From Streptomyces fructofermentans (GTDB lineage: Bacteria; Actinomycetota; Actinomycetes; Streptomycetales; Streptomycetaceae), in NCBI RefSeq assembly GCF_014651055.1, contig NZ_BMWD01000041.1, forward strand, positions 1-53,999: DNA of 53,999 nt, given 5' to 3'. Both the position numbers and the translations under genes were made by a program. Below the pieces are notes generated by a model. It did no database searches and was not told where the DNA came from. It saw only the letters and a list, made by a program, of their open reading frames with translations. Shown in pieces: positions 23,225 through 31,263 of the stretch (its first letter is position 1; each line of letters opens with the position of its first letter).

Positions 23225-23569
23225 CCCGGCCGGCCCGCGCCGGAGGGACGGCGGGCCACCGGGCAGCACGCGCACCGCGCCGGCGCCCGCGAGGACGCGG
23301 CCGACCCGGCCCGCCCCGACCCGGCCCGCCCGGCGACCGCCACACCCGGCGGCCGCTGGAGCCGGCACGAGGCCCGGACGGCCATGAGCCCCGGGCGTCG
23401 CCCCCGAAGCCGGCCTCCACGCCGATCCGGCACTCCTGTGCCCCGGCACCCCCTCCGACCTGGGGTTCCCCGGGCCGATTCCCGTACGACCGGTCCACTT
23501 CGCCATCTCGAGGATGGCTCCCGGGCGGTCCCGAACGGTGTCCCGCACACCGGATTGAGAGCTGACGCG
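23225..23569. other. Intergenic region without a gene
   Basis: GC-rich spacer between the SDR and SnoaL-like genes. No operator of the TetR type is present, so the downstream gene may be read from the SDR promoter. Antisense open frames here are shadows. Confidence 0.4.
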
Positions 23570-23935
23570 ATGAGCCACCCGATGCATGCCGTACTGAACC
23601 AGTGGAAGGCCGCGTTCGACGGCCACCGGCCGGACGCCATGGCCGAGCTGTTCACCCCGGACGCCCTCTTCCAGGGCTTCGGCCCGGTGGTCGTGTCCGG
23701 CAGGGACGCCGTACGCGACTACTACGAGGCGGTCGCAGCCGATCGGAGCGCGGACGTGACGGTGCTGCACACGTACTCGCTCGGCGAGGACGTCGCCGGC
23801 GGTTTCGCGGACGTCACGTTCAGCGACCCGTCGGGCTGGGAGGTCAAGGTGCACATGTCGCTGGTCCTGCGGCACACCGACGGCCGCTGGCAGATCCGCC
23901 AGTACCACGTCTCCCGGGTGGCCGCCCAGGACTGA
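23570..23935 (+). CDS. SnoaL/NTF2-like protein (SgcJ/EcaC type)
   Basis: The protein has 121 residues with a single alpha+beta cone: MHAVLNQWKAAFDGHRPDAMAELFTPDALFQGFGPVVVSGRDAVRDYYEAV, ending WEVKVHMSLVLRHTDGRWQIRQYHVSRV. The pocket-lining strands are conserved but no catalytic Asp/His set can be fixed. Relatives bind or isomerise small ring compounds, often next to oxidoreductases. The start at 23570 is preceded by GAGAGCTGACGCG, a weak RBS. Confidence 0.85.
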   Translation: MSHPMHAVLNQWKAAFDGHRPDAMAELFTPDALFQGFGPVVVSGRDAVRDYYEAVAADRSADVTVLHTYSLGEDVAGGFADVTFSDPSGWEVKVHMSLVLRHTDGRWQIRQYHVSRVAAQD

Positions 23936-24374
23936 CCCGCCGCACCGGGCCCCCTCGGCACCCCGGCCCACCGGCCTGAACTCCCCTCCGGGCAGCGCCC
24001 GTTGCCCGCGGTGCGGGCCGGGCCGCGACTGCCCGGTCCGGACCTCCCGGGCACCTCCGCCTCCCCCGCCCACGAGCGGCACGAGCGGCCGGTGCCCCGC
24101 GGCCGGCACCGTCGGCGCCCGGCACCGTCGGCGCCCGGCGCCCACGGCGCCCCCGACCCCTTTGCCGTGCGCGGCACGGCGGCGCACGACGTGTCCGGGG
24201 CCGCCGCTCCCCCGCGGCCCGCACCCGCACTCCTGCCCCGTGCCCCGGCGTACCCCGGTCTGCCGGGAAGGGGGGCGGCGAAGCGCGCCCGCGCCGAGCG
24301 GTCGAGGCGCCCGTTCGCCCGCGCATTCCCGGATGGGCCGCCGGCCCGTGTCCCTTATGTCACTCGGCATTCCT
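23936..24374. other. Intergenic region before the wrbA promoter
   Basis: No gene seen. CGGCACCGTCGGCGCC is repeated twice in tandem around 24105-24140. The antisense open frames lack start signals. Confidence 0.4.
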
Positions 24375-24422
24375 TTGACATGGGCCGGCATCTTCCCTAC
24401 TTTGTAGACGACCGGTCATATA
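24375..24422 (+). promoter_or_regulatory. wrbA promoter with TetR operator 3
   Basis: TTGACA (24375-24380), 17-bp spacer, TACTTT (24398-24403), then GTAGACGACCGGTCATATA (24404-24422). It has the same architecture as the SDR promoter, with the operator starting at the base after the -10 box. Confidence 0.87.
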
Positions 24423-24460
24423 CATCGGTTGAAGTCGAATCCAGAAACGAGATGACCCTC

Positions 24461-25072
24461 ATGAGCACCCCCGTGAACGTCGCCGTCGTGTACTACTCCT
24501 CCACCGGAACCGTCACCGAGATCGCCAAGGAGCTGCGCGACGCAGCGGTCAAGGCGGGCGCGGAGGTCCGCCTGGTGAAGGCTCCGGAGCTGGCTCCGTG
24601 GGAGGCCATCGAGTCCAACCCGGCCTGGGCCGCCAACCACGCCGCCACGGCCGACATACCCGAGGCGACGACGCAGGACATCGAGTGGGCCGACGCGGTC
24701 CTGTTCGGGACGCCGACCCGGTTCGGCAACCTCTCCGCCCAGCTCAAGCAGTTCATGGACACCCTCGGCGGCCTGTGGGCCCAGGGGAAGCTGGCCGACA
24801 AGGTCTACAGCGGCTTCACCTCCTCGGCCACCGCTCACGCCGGCCAGGAGACCACGCTCCAGGCGCTCTACACCTCCGTCCACCACTTCGGCGGCATCGT
24901 GGTGGCCCCCGGCTTCACCGACGCGATCAAGTTCGAGGACGGCAACCCCTACGGCACCTCGCACGTCGACGGGCAGGGCACGGCCCCGGTGGGCGACACC
25001 ACCCGCGCAGCGGCCCGCCACCAGGCCGAACGCGTCGTGAAGATCGCCGGCAAGCTCAAGGCCGCCGCCTGA
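24461..25072 (+). CDS. wrbA: NAD(P)H:quinone oxidoreductase, WrbA type
   Basis: The protein has 203 residues. The flavodoxin-like FMN site begins VAVVYYSSTGTVTEIAKEL. TPTRFGNLSAQLKQFMDTLGGLW and FTSSATAHAGQETTLQALYTSVHHFGGIVVAPGF are the WrbA hallmarks. The enzyme reduces quinones by two electrons, avoiding semiquinone radicals. It has its own TetR-operator promoter and is followed by a perfect terminator. The start could also be ATG 24452, three codons upstream. Confidence 0.94.
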   Translation: MSTPVNVAVVYYSSTGTVTEIAKELRDAAVKAGAEVRLVKAPELAPWEAIESNPAWAANHAATADIPEATTQDIEWADAVLFGTPTRFGNLSAQLKQFMDTLGGLWAQGKLADKVYSGFTSSATAHAGQETTLQALYTSVHHFGGIVVAPGFTDAIKFEDGNPYGTSHVDGQGTAPVGDTTRAAARHQAERVVKIAGKLKAAA

Positions 25073-25092
25073 CCCTCCGGCACGCACACCCC

Positions 25093-25131
25093 GGCCCCGG
25101 CCCCGCGACGACACGTCGCGGGGCCGGGGCC
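25093..25131. terminator. Strong hairpin terminator after wrbA
   Basis: Perfect 18-bp arms of G/C-rich sequence with a 3-base ACA loop, 20 bp after the wrbA stop codon and before the convergent membrane-protein gene. Confidence 0.85.
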
Positions 25132-25252
25132 TTGCCGGTGGCGCCCCGGGCTACCGGTCGGCGGCCCGGGGTGTGCGGCAGTCGCGGGCATGGGCGGCCT
25201 CGCAGCCGCCGCGTTCCCACGGGCCCTGCCGTCCCGCCCACGGGTCCCGCTG

Positions 25253-26284
25253 TCACGGCCGCTCCTGGGCCTTCGCCCGCGACAGTTTCGGCTGAGCCGC
25301 CACGAGCAGGGCGGCCCCGACGGACCAGACGACCAGCGTGATCATGGGCATGAGCATGGTGGTGCTCTGGAAGTAGCTGAGGTTGCCGACCGCCCGGACC
25401 GCTGCTCCCGGGGGCAGCAGGGGTGAGACGAAACGGGCCGGGGCGGGCAGCAGGCCCGCCCCGATGACGGCGCCGCTGGTGGCATTGCCCAGAGTCAGCA
25501 GGAGGAGGGTGGCGACGGGGACGCCGATGGGGCCCAGGTAGGTGCCGAGCAGCAGGGTGGTGAAGGCCGCGGCGGACGTCAGCAGCGCCAGGGTGATGGC
25601 CAGCGGGACCACGGGGGCCGGGACGGCGTGGAGGACGGGGCCCGCGAGGACCGCGGCGAGGATGCCGGCGAGGACGGAGAAGCCGGTGACGAGTGCGAAG
25701 CGGTATCCCGGTGGCAGCACCGCCCTGAGCCCGAGCACGCTCTGCGCGAGCACGAATCCCGCGAGGGTGACACCGAAGGACAGGTAGAACCCCGCCAGCC
25801 CCCGGGAGTCGTACTTGACCAGGGGGATGACATCGTCGACCGTCAGGCGCTGGCCGGTCTGCTGCGCGTACGTGCGCACGAGATCCGTGACGATGGCGGT
25901 GGTGGACTGCCCGTTCGCTCCGGCGACGTCGAGATGCAGCACCCCGGCACCGGGGTTCCGGGTCAAGGACGCCACCGCTTCACGGCTCTCCAGTGCCTGC
26001 CGTGCCGCGGCGGGGGTGGCGGTGCGGACGATGCGCGCGCTGGGGCCCAGCGCTTCACCTGTTTCACGCGCCAGCCGCTCCCCGGTCACCGCTATCGGAA
26101 TCTCGTGGGGCTGCGGATTCCTCTGGAGGCCCACGTAGGCGCCGATGAACGCGGCCAGGATGACCAGGCCGATCAGTGCCGGCTGCAGCCAGGCCCTCGT
26201 CGGTACCCGGCGCCGTTCGGGCTTCTCGGGTGCCTCGGAACCACCGCTCCCGGCGGAGCCGGCGCTGCTGCGGTGCGAGTTCAA
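25253..26284 (-). CDS. Multi-span membrane protein, ABC-2/YhgE-like permease
   Basis: The protein has about 343 residues. A first membrane segment (PALIGLVILAAFIGAYVGL) precedes an extracytoplasmic domain of about 130 residues (NPQPHEIPIAVTGERLARETGEAL...GQSTTAIVTDLVRTYAQQTGQ). A block of five or six membrane segments follows, ending in VGAALLVAAQPKLSRAK. This is the topology of YhgE/Pip and DUF3533-type ABC-2 permease relatives. No ATPase gene is adjacent. The start is uncertain: TTG 26284 has GGAGG four bases upstream, while GTG 26314 has no RBS. Confidence 0.75.
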   Translation of the reverse strand: MNSHRSSAGSAGSGGSEAPEKPERRRVPTRAWLQPALIGLVILAAFIGAYVGLQRNPQPHEIPIAVTGERLARETGEALGPSARIVRTATPAAARQALESREAVASLTRNPGAGVLHLDVAGANGQSTTAIVTDLVRTYAQQTGQRLTVDDVIPLVKYDSRGLAGFYLSFGVTLAGFVLAQSVLGLRAVLPPGYRFALVTGFSVLAGILAAVLAGPVLHAVPAPVVPLAITLALLTSAAAFTTLLLGTYLGPIGVPVATLLLLTLGNATSGAVIGAGLLPAPARFVSPLLPPGAAVRAVGNLSYFQSTTMLMPMITLVVWSVGAALLVAAQPKLSRAKAQERP

Positions 26285-26670
26285 GGCGCCTCCGTAGGCA
26301 CGGACACCGCCCACGGCACGAAGGCGCTTTCGTCCGGTGCGCCCAGTTTCCCACCGGCGGTTCGCCGTCGCCGCTCGGGAGCCGGGCCGCGCGGGCGGGC
26401 GGACACCCGCCCGGATGCCGTTGATCGCGTACCGCCGGTCCGGGACGAAGTGGGCACGCCGCTGACGCCCGGCTCGGACGGGAGTGGCTCGTCGGCCCCG
26501 CGCCTGTACGGGGTGGGGCTCGGGATCGTCGGGCGCGTGCCGGGCCTGCGCGCGGTGCGTCCCAAGGGCCCGATCCGTGGACCCGGTCCGCCGCCCACGT
26601 GCTTCCGTACGGGAGGCGCTCCCGGTGCGGACGGCGGCTGCGCGCGGCGGGTACGGTCCGACCCGGTCGG
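26285..26670. other. Intergenic region without a gene
   Basis: GC-rich spacer between two leftward genes. Nothing is recognised apart from the terminator at its end. Confidence 0.4.
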
Positions 26671-26709
26671 CCGGAAGCAGGCCTCCGCCGCTGGGAGGCC
26701 TGCTTCCGG
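26671..26709. terminator. Terminator of the subtilase gene
   Basis: Perfect 16-bp arms (CCGGAAGCAGGCCTCC and complement) around a 7-base loop, 11 bp beyond the subtilase stop codon. Confidence 0.88.
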
Positions 26710-26719
26710 TCCGCGTCGG

Positions 26720-29700
26720 CTACCGGGTCAGGTAGGCGTCGTGGATGGTTTCGCTGACGGTGTTGCCCTCCTTGTCGACGGCCTCGGCCTTGAAGGAAAC
26801 GCTGCCGCCGGCCCGGGGGTTGGTGACCTGGATGCGTCCGTTGCGCACGGTCCGCTCGTGCCAGTGGGCTCCGTGGTCGTAGGAGACCTGGACGCGCAGG
26901 GACGCGAGGTTGCGTCCCGCCGCGGAGCCCTTCACCGTCACCGGCACGGTCATCTTCGCGCCTGCCTCGGCGGTGTTGTCGAGGGACAGGTCGGGGGTGA
27001 ACCGCACGACGGACACGGGGAGTTGGGTGATCCCGGGGGCGTACTCGGAGGAGAACGTCCAGGTCGCGGTGACGTTGGTGGAGACGTCGGTGGCGGGTCC
27101 GCGGGTGAGTGAGGCGGTCAGTTTGTAGTCGGTGCGCTCGTTGGCCGCGATGTGGAAGAAGTCCATGGGGTAGATGCTCGTGCGGAGGACTTCTCCGTTG
27201 CCGTACAGGGTCGTTCGGGCGCTTTCGTGCATCGAGTTGTTGTTGCTCGCGTTGCCGCTGCCGTCCGACAGGAGCGGCAGGTCGCCCATGAGCGCCTCAT
27301 CGGCCCGTATGAAGCCGGCGCCCTGCGGGAGGTCGGGGCCGAACACGCCCTTGTTGAACTCGTGCCGGTAGGAGCGGCCCGGCTTGAAGGTCCGGACAGG
27401 GGAGACGTAGCTGCCTTCCAGGGTGTCCTGCGCGTCCACCTGGTCGAACAGCAGGACCCACGAGGGGGTTTGGGAGAACAGGTGGAGCGTGGTGGTGTCG
27501 GGCAGGGGCCGCTCGGTGCCGAGTCCGGCGCCGTTGTCCGCCACCGGTGTCACGTACCCGATCTTGTCTCGCGCCGGTGCGGCGAGGTTCACCCTGATCT
27601 TGGAGAGTTCGCGGTCCTTGAGGTGGTGGGTGAAGCCGGTCAGCAGTTTGTCGCCCTTCGGCTCGTGCACCGCGTGGTATTCGTCGTGGCCCTTGGCTCC
27701 GGTGGAGAAGGAGGCGGAGAGCTGCTGGCTCAGTCGGACGTCGTCGTCGGTCTTCGGGCCGAGGTGGGCGGAGTGGAAGTTCTTGAACGACGAGACGAAG
27801 ACGCCGAATCCGATGCCGGCTCCGTCGGTGGGGTCGGCGTGTGCGCCGATGTGGCCGAAGATCTGGCGGGCGGCGCGGTTGGGGACGGTGACGTCGATGG
27901 GCCGGGCGGTGCGGGCGTCCAGCGTGACCGTGGTGTCCTTGGTGATCTCCAGCAGGGGCTGGTTGATCCAGTCGATGCCCTGGGTGGTGGACCCGGCGGG
28001 GTCGACCCGGAGCATGCTGTTGAGGAAGTAGCGCCCCGGGGGGACGCGCAGCGAGTACCGGTCCGCGAAGAGGACGGCGGAGGTGCCCTTGGCGGGACCG
28101 GACATGCCCGCCAGGTAGGCGTCCCAGGAGGGTGCGGCGGCCGGCTTGCCCTTGCGGTCCAGGACCTTGACGGTGAGGGTGAACCTCTCCGCCTCGCGTT
28201 CCACCGCGAGTGCGGTACCGACCGTCTGTCCGTCGCCCTCGGCCGTGATGCGGCCGGTGAAGGCGCCCACGGTGTCGCCGCCGAGTCGGGTGTCGACGGT
28301 GACCTTCACGCTCGCCTCGCTGTGCGGGGCGATGGTGACCTGGTCGTCGAAGGTGAACATGCCCGGGGGCACGGCGCTGCCGTCGGGGCCGGTGGCGTCC
28401 ATGGTCAGCTTGAGGGTGACGGCCGTGTCGCCCGGGTTGCGGTAGGTGAGGTTCTTGCTGACCGGCTGGTCATCGGTGTGCGGCCACAGGGCGGTGCCGA
28501 ACGAGAGGGACGTCTGCCGGGTGGTCACCTTCTGCTTGACGGCCTTGCGCAGGTCGACCCGGCCCGAGCCCTGCTCGAACGGGGTGTAGGCGCCCGGCGT
28601 CGTCGAGTTGACCAGCGCCTGCTTGATGTCGTCGCCGGTCCAGTCGGGGTGCTGCTGGGCGAGGAGCGCGGCGGCGCCGGCGACGTGCGGGGTGGCCATG
28701 GAGGTGCCGCTGAGGCCCACGTACCCCTCGGCGACCTGGGTGCCCCTGTCGGCGAGCAGGCTGCCCTTCGCGGCCGCGGCGCCGATGTCCACTCCCGGTG
28801 CCGTCAGGTCGGGCTTGATCCCGGCGTCGCCGACGCGCGGGCCCGTGCTGGAGAACGGCGCGAGACGGTCCTGCTTGTCGACCGCGCCGACGGTGAGGGC
28901 CGCCTCCGCGCTGCCGGGCGTGCCGACCGAACCGGGGCCCTCCTGACCGCTGTTGCCGGCCGCGATGACGAAGAGGGTCCCGCTCTCGGCCGACAGGGCG
29001 TTGACGGCCGCCTCCACCGGGTCGATCCCCGGGGTGTCGTACGTGCCGAGACTGACGTTGGCGACATCCGCCTTCTGCGCCGCCGCCCACTCCATGCCGA
29101 CGATCACGCCGGAGAGGCTGCCGGTGCCCGCGTCGTCGAGGACCTTGCCGTTCAGGATGCGGGCACCGGGTGCCACACCCTTGTACTTGCCGCCGGACTT
29201 GGCCCCGGTTCCGGCCGCTATGGACGCCACGTGCGTGCCGTGGCCGTACAGGTCGTGCGTGGTCTGCGCGTCGGAGAAGTTGCGCTCGGCCTCGATCTGT
29301 CCCGCGAGGTCGGGGTGGGTGGCATCGACGCCGCTGTCCAGGACGGCGATGCGGGTGCCCGTGCCGTCGTAGCCGGCCGCCCACGCCTCGGGGGCGCCGA
29401 TCTGCGGCACGCTCGTGTCGAGGCTGGCCTGCACCACGCCGTCGAGCCACACGGAGGCGACGCCCGGTGCGGCGGTGCGGTCCGTCGCGCCGGCCGGCCC
29501 GTCGGTGAGCGCGGACCACAGGCGCGTGGAACCGTTCGCGGGGACGGTGACGGCGTCGGCGTCGACGCTCTTCAAGGTGTGTTCCACCTCGGCGCCCGCG
29601 AGGGAGCGGACCGCCTTCCTGGCGTCGGTGCGGGGCGCGTCGTACATCACGATGAGGTTCAGGCCCGGGCGCTGCGCGTAGGCGGGCAGGCTCAAGGTGG

Positions 29701-30088
29701 TGATGTCGAACAGGCGCCGGTCCACCCGGCCGCTGTGCACCAGGCCCCGTGCGTCGTCGGGCATCGCATAGGTGTGCTTGCCGATGGTCTCCGTACGGAT
29801 GGGGATGTGCTCGCGTCCCCGGGCGGGACGTACGGAGCGGATCTCGCCCTGGGCGTTCACCCCGATCCGGTCGCCCGTGATCAGGGGAATCCAGCGGTGT
29901 ACGGGGCCGGTGGGGGCGCCCTTGGCCTTGGCGTCGGGCCCGAACGCCGAAGGCGACACGGGCGCCGGCGACGGAGCGGGGCCCGGCGGGTCCGCGAGCG
30001 CCGGGGACACCGAGGAGGTGAGGGCGGCCAGCAGCATGCTGATGCCCACCATGGCCCTCCGGGCAGGGGGCGGGGACGTGGGTTTCAC
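26720..30088 (-). CDS. Secreted S8 (subtilisin-like) serine protease, large multidomain form
   Basis: The protein has 1122 residues from GTG 30088 behind GAGAGGAAG. A signal peptide (residues about 1-32, ...SPALADPP) and a propeptide of about 190 residues precede the peptidase domain. Its catalytic triad is Asp251 (VLDSGVD), His283 (YGHGTHVASIAAG) and Ser463 (LSGTSMATPHVAG), with the oxyanion Asn in FVIAAGNSGQ. The C-terminal 600 residues are beta-rich repeats resembling fibronectin/Ig-like domains (KNLTYRNPGDTAVTLKLTMD; RVQVSYDHGAHWHERTV). Large Streptomyces subtilases of this plan degrade extracellular protein. It is followed by a strong terminator and preceded by a possible 32-codon leader ORF. 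Confidence 0.93.
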   Translation of the reverse strand: MKPTSPPPARRAMVGISMLLAALTSSVSPALADPPGPAPSPAPVSPSAFGPDAKAKGAPTGPVHRWIPLITGDRIGVNAQGEIRSVRPARGREHIPIRTETIGKHTYAMPDDARGLVHSGRVDRRLFDITTLSLPAYAQRPGLNLIVMYDAPRTDARKAVRSLAGAEVEHTLKSVDADAVTVPANGSTRLWSALTDGPAGATDRTAAPGVASVWLDGVVQASLDTSVPQIGAPEAWAAGYDGTGTRIAVLDSGVDATHPDLAGQIEAERNFSDAQTTHDLYGHGTHVASIAAGTGAKSGGKYKGVAPGARILNGKVLDDAGTGSLSGVIVGMEWAAAQKADVANVSLGTYDTPGIDPVEAAVNALSAESGTLFVIAAGNSGQEGPGSVGTPGSAEAALTVGAVDKQDRLAPFSSTGPRVGDAGIKPDLTAPGVDIGAAAAKGSLLADRGTQVAEGYVGLSGTSMATPHVAGAAALLAQQHPDWTGDDIKQALVNSTTPGAYTPFEQGSGRVDLRKAVKQKVTTRQTSLSFGTALWPHTDDQPVSKNLTYRNPGDTAVTLKLTMDATGPDGSAVPPGMFTFDDQVTIAPHSEASVKVTVDTRLGGDTVGAFTGRITAEGDGQTVGTALAVEREAERFTLTVKVLDRKGKPAAAPSWDAYLAGMSGPAKGTSAVLFADRYSLRVPPGRYFLNSMLRVDPAGSTTQGIDWINQPLLEITKDTTVTLDARTARPIDVTVPNRAARQIFGHIGAHADPTDGAGIGFGVFVSSFKNFHSAHLGPKTDDDVRLSQQLSASFSTGAKGHDEYHAVHEPKGDKLLTGFTHHLKDRELSKIRVNLAAPARDKIGYVTPVADNGAGLGTERPLPDTTTLHLFSQTPSWVLLFDQVDAQDTLEGSYVSPVRTFKPGRSYRHEFNKGVFGPDLPQGAGFIRADEALMGDLPLLSDGSGNASNNNSMHESARTTLYGNGEVLRTSIYPMDFFHIAANERTDYKLTASLTRGPATDVSTNVTATWTFSSEYAPGITQLPVSVVRFTPDLSLDNTAEAGAKMTVPVTVKGSAAGRNLASLRVQVSYDHGAHWHERTVRNGRIQVTNPRAGGSVSFKAEAVDKEGNTVSETIHDAYLTR

Positions 30089-30206
30089 GGCTTCCTCTCG
30101 CTCGTTCGCCCCGTGTCCGTCCATGGATCGCATGGCTGGACACGGGTGCGTCGTACGGCGCGGCCCACGCATGCGGCAGGTACCGACGGATGTTCGCGTC
30201 CGGCGG

Positions 30207-30305
30207 TCAGTTGCTCGGCAGCCACGGCGTGCGGGGATTCGGCCGATCTCCGCAGGCGTGAACCGACAGGCAGGCGTGGGGAGTCGTCGTGGACTCGTGG
30301 ATCAT
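30207..30305 (-). CDS. Putative 32-residue two-cysteine peptide upstream of the protease
   Basis: A short frame with a strong AGGAG nine bases before ATG 30305 and a TGA at 30207. It begins MIHESTTTPHACLSVHACGD and is rich in Pro and Thr in the second half. The two HAC motifs are five residues apart. A stem-loop (GTCCCC-N7-GGGGAC) lies just upstream of the RBS. It could be a leader peptide of the subtilase operon, a peptide substrate, or a chance ORF. No family recognised. Confidence 0.35.
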   Translation of the reverse strand: MIHESTTTPHACLSVHACGDRPNPRTPWLPSN

Positions 30306-30645
30306 GGTGATCGTCTCCTCGTCCCCTGCTCAAGGGGACGGCGCAGGCGGTCTTGCGCCATGGCCCACCTGCGCCAGGCCGGGTGCGCGGGGTGTTCGGG
30401 AGGCGGCTGCCGCCGACCGCGGCCGGTCCGCCCGCGCGGACCCGGGCCGCGCGGTCACGGGCGCCGGTCGCCGCGCGTGTCCTTCTGCCGCGCATGCCGG
30501 CAGCGGCATACGGCCCGCTCCCCCGGCCGCTCGGACGGGCGGGCGTACGCCCCACGTGCCGCGCCGGAGTAGCAGGAGGGCGCGGGTGTGCACCGCGATG
30601 CCGCGTCGAGCAGCCGAGGGCCCACGGGGCTTCTTGGGACTGTCG
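30306..30645. other. Intergenic region without a larger gene
   Basis: Spacer between the DUF4276 gene end and the 32-codon ORF. It contains the GTCCCC stem-loop (30320-30340). The other frames are Arg/Pro/Ala-rich noise. Confidence 0.4.
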
Positions 30646-31263
30646 TCACTGACGGGGGTGGCGTTCACCGGTCAGGAGGAAGAGGACGTCGCGGCAGAAC
30701 TTGTCGAACGAAGGCGCACCGGAGCGGGCCGCGTCGAGGTCGAACCGCTGGGCGAAGGAGGGTTGGTGGGCGGTTTCCTGGTAGGTGGCACCGGGCGGCA
30801 TCCTCCGGGAAATCCATTCCTTGGCACCGCGGATCGCCTCGGGGTCGGATGGTGGTGCGAGGTCGTCGGGGAGTCCGAAGTGTCCTGCGAGTCCGGTGGC
30901 GCCTGCCAGGAACCATGCTTCGAACTCTCGGACCGCCGCCACCGCAACCAGGGGCACGTGGGCATGCGTGGCCTGGGCGTGGCCGCGCAGTCGCTGAACC
31001 AGTTCCAGGGCGCAGTCGTCGTCCGTGTCGAGCAGCACCAGGACGCCGGTGGGTCGAGGACTGCGTGCGGTGACGACGGTGAGGGCCTGGGCGAGGGGGT
31101 CACGCTTGAGCATCCGGTCCCGGGGGACGCGGTGCGGGCGCTGGATGTCGGCGTAGGCGCCGGGCAGCAGGTGGGGCACTATGCGCTGGAGCAGCCCGAG
31201 CAGGGCCCTTTCCTCGCCGTGTCCTTCGACGATGGATGCGATGACCGGGTAGGGCGCGCTCAC
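30646..31263 (-). CDS. DUF4276-family protein, Toprim-like putative nuclease
   Basis: The protein has 205 residues. The N-terminal IVEGHGEERALLGLL places Glu13 (and Glu17) where Toprim domains have the catalytic Glu. VLVLLDTDDDC supplies Asp79 and Asp81 as the DxD pair. VREFEAWFLAGATGL and the C-terminal SFDKFCRDVLFLL are typical of DUF4276. Its start overlaps the stop of the upstream AAA ATPase gene by 4 bp (ATGA), so the products should be made together. This is the layout of a split OLD-family (ATPase plus Toprim) nuclease, a class with many phage-defence members. Activity and target are inferred. Confidence 0.82.
   Translation of the reverse strand: MSAPYPVIASIVEGHGEERALLGLLQRIVPHLLPGAYADIQRPHRVPRDRMLKRDPLAQALTVVTARSPRPTGVLVLLDTDDDCALELVQRLRGHAQATHAHVPLVAVAAVREFEAWFLAGATGLAGHFGLPDDLAPPSDPEAIRGAKEWISRRMPPGATYQETAHQPSFAQRFDLDAARSGAPSFDKFCRDVLFLLTGERHPRQ

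Noticed and set aside
22478..24391. 637-codon minus-strand frame over the SDR/SnoaL region
   Set aside because: Shadow of real genes that have promoters, operators and family motifs on the plus strand.
27152..30310. Antisense open frame of 1052 codons opposite the subtilase gene
   Set aside because: It is a high-GC shadow. The minus-strand subtilase has a full catalytic triad, signal peptide and terminator; the antisense protein is Gly/Val/Arg-biased with no family.
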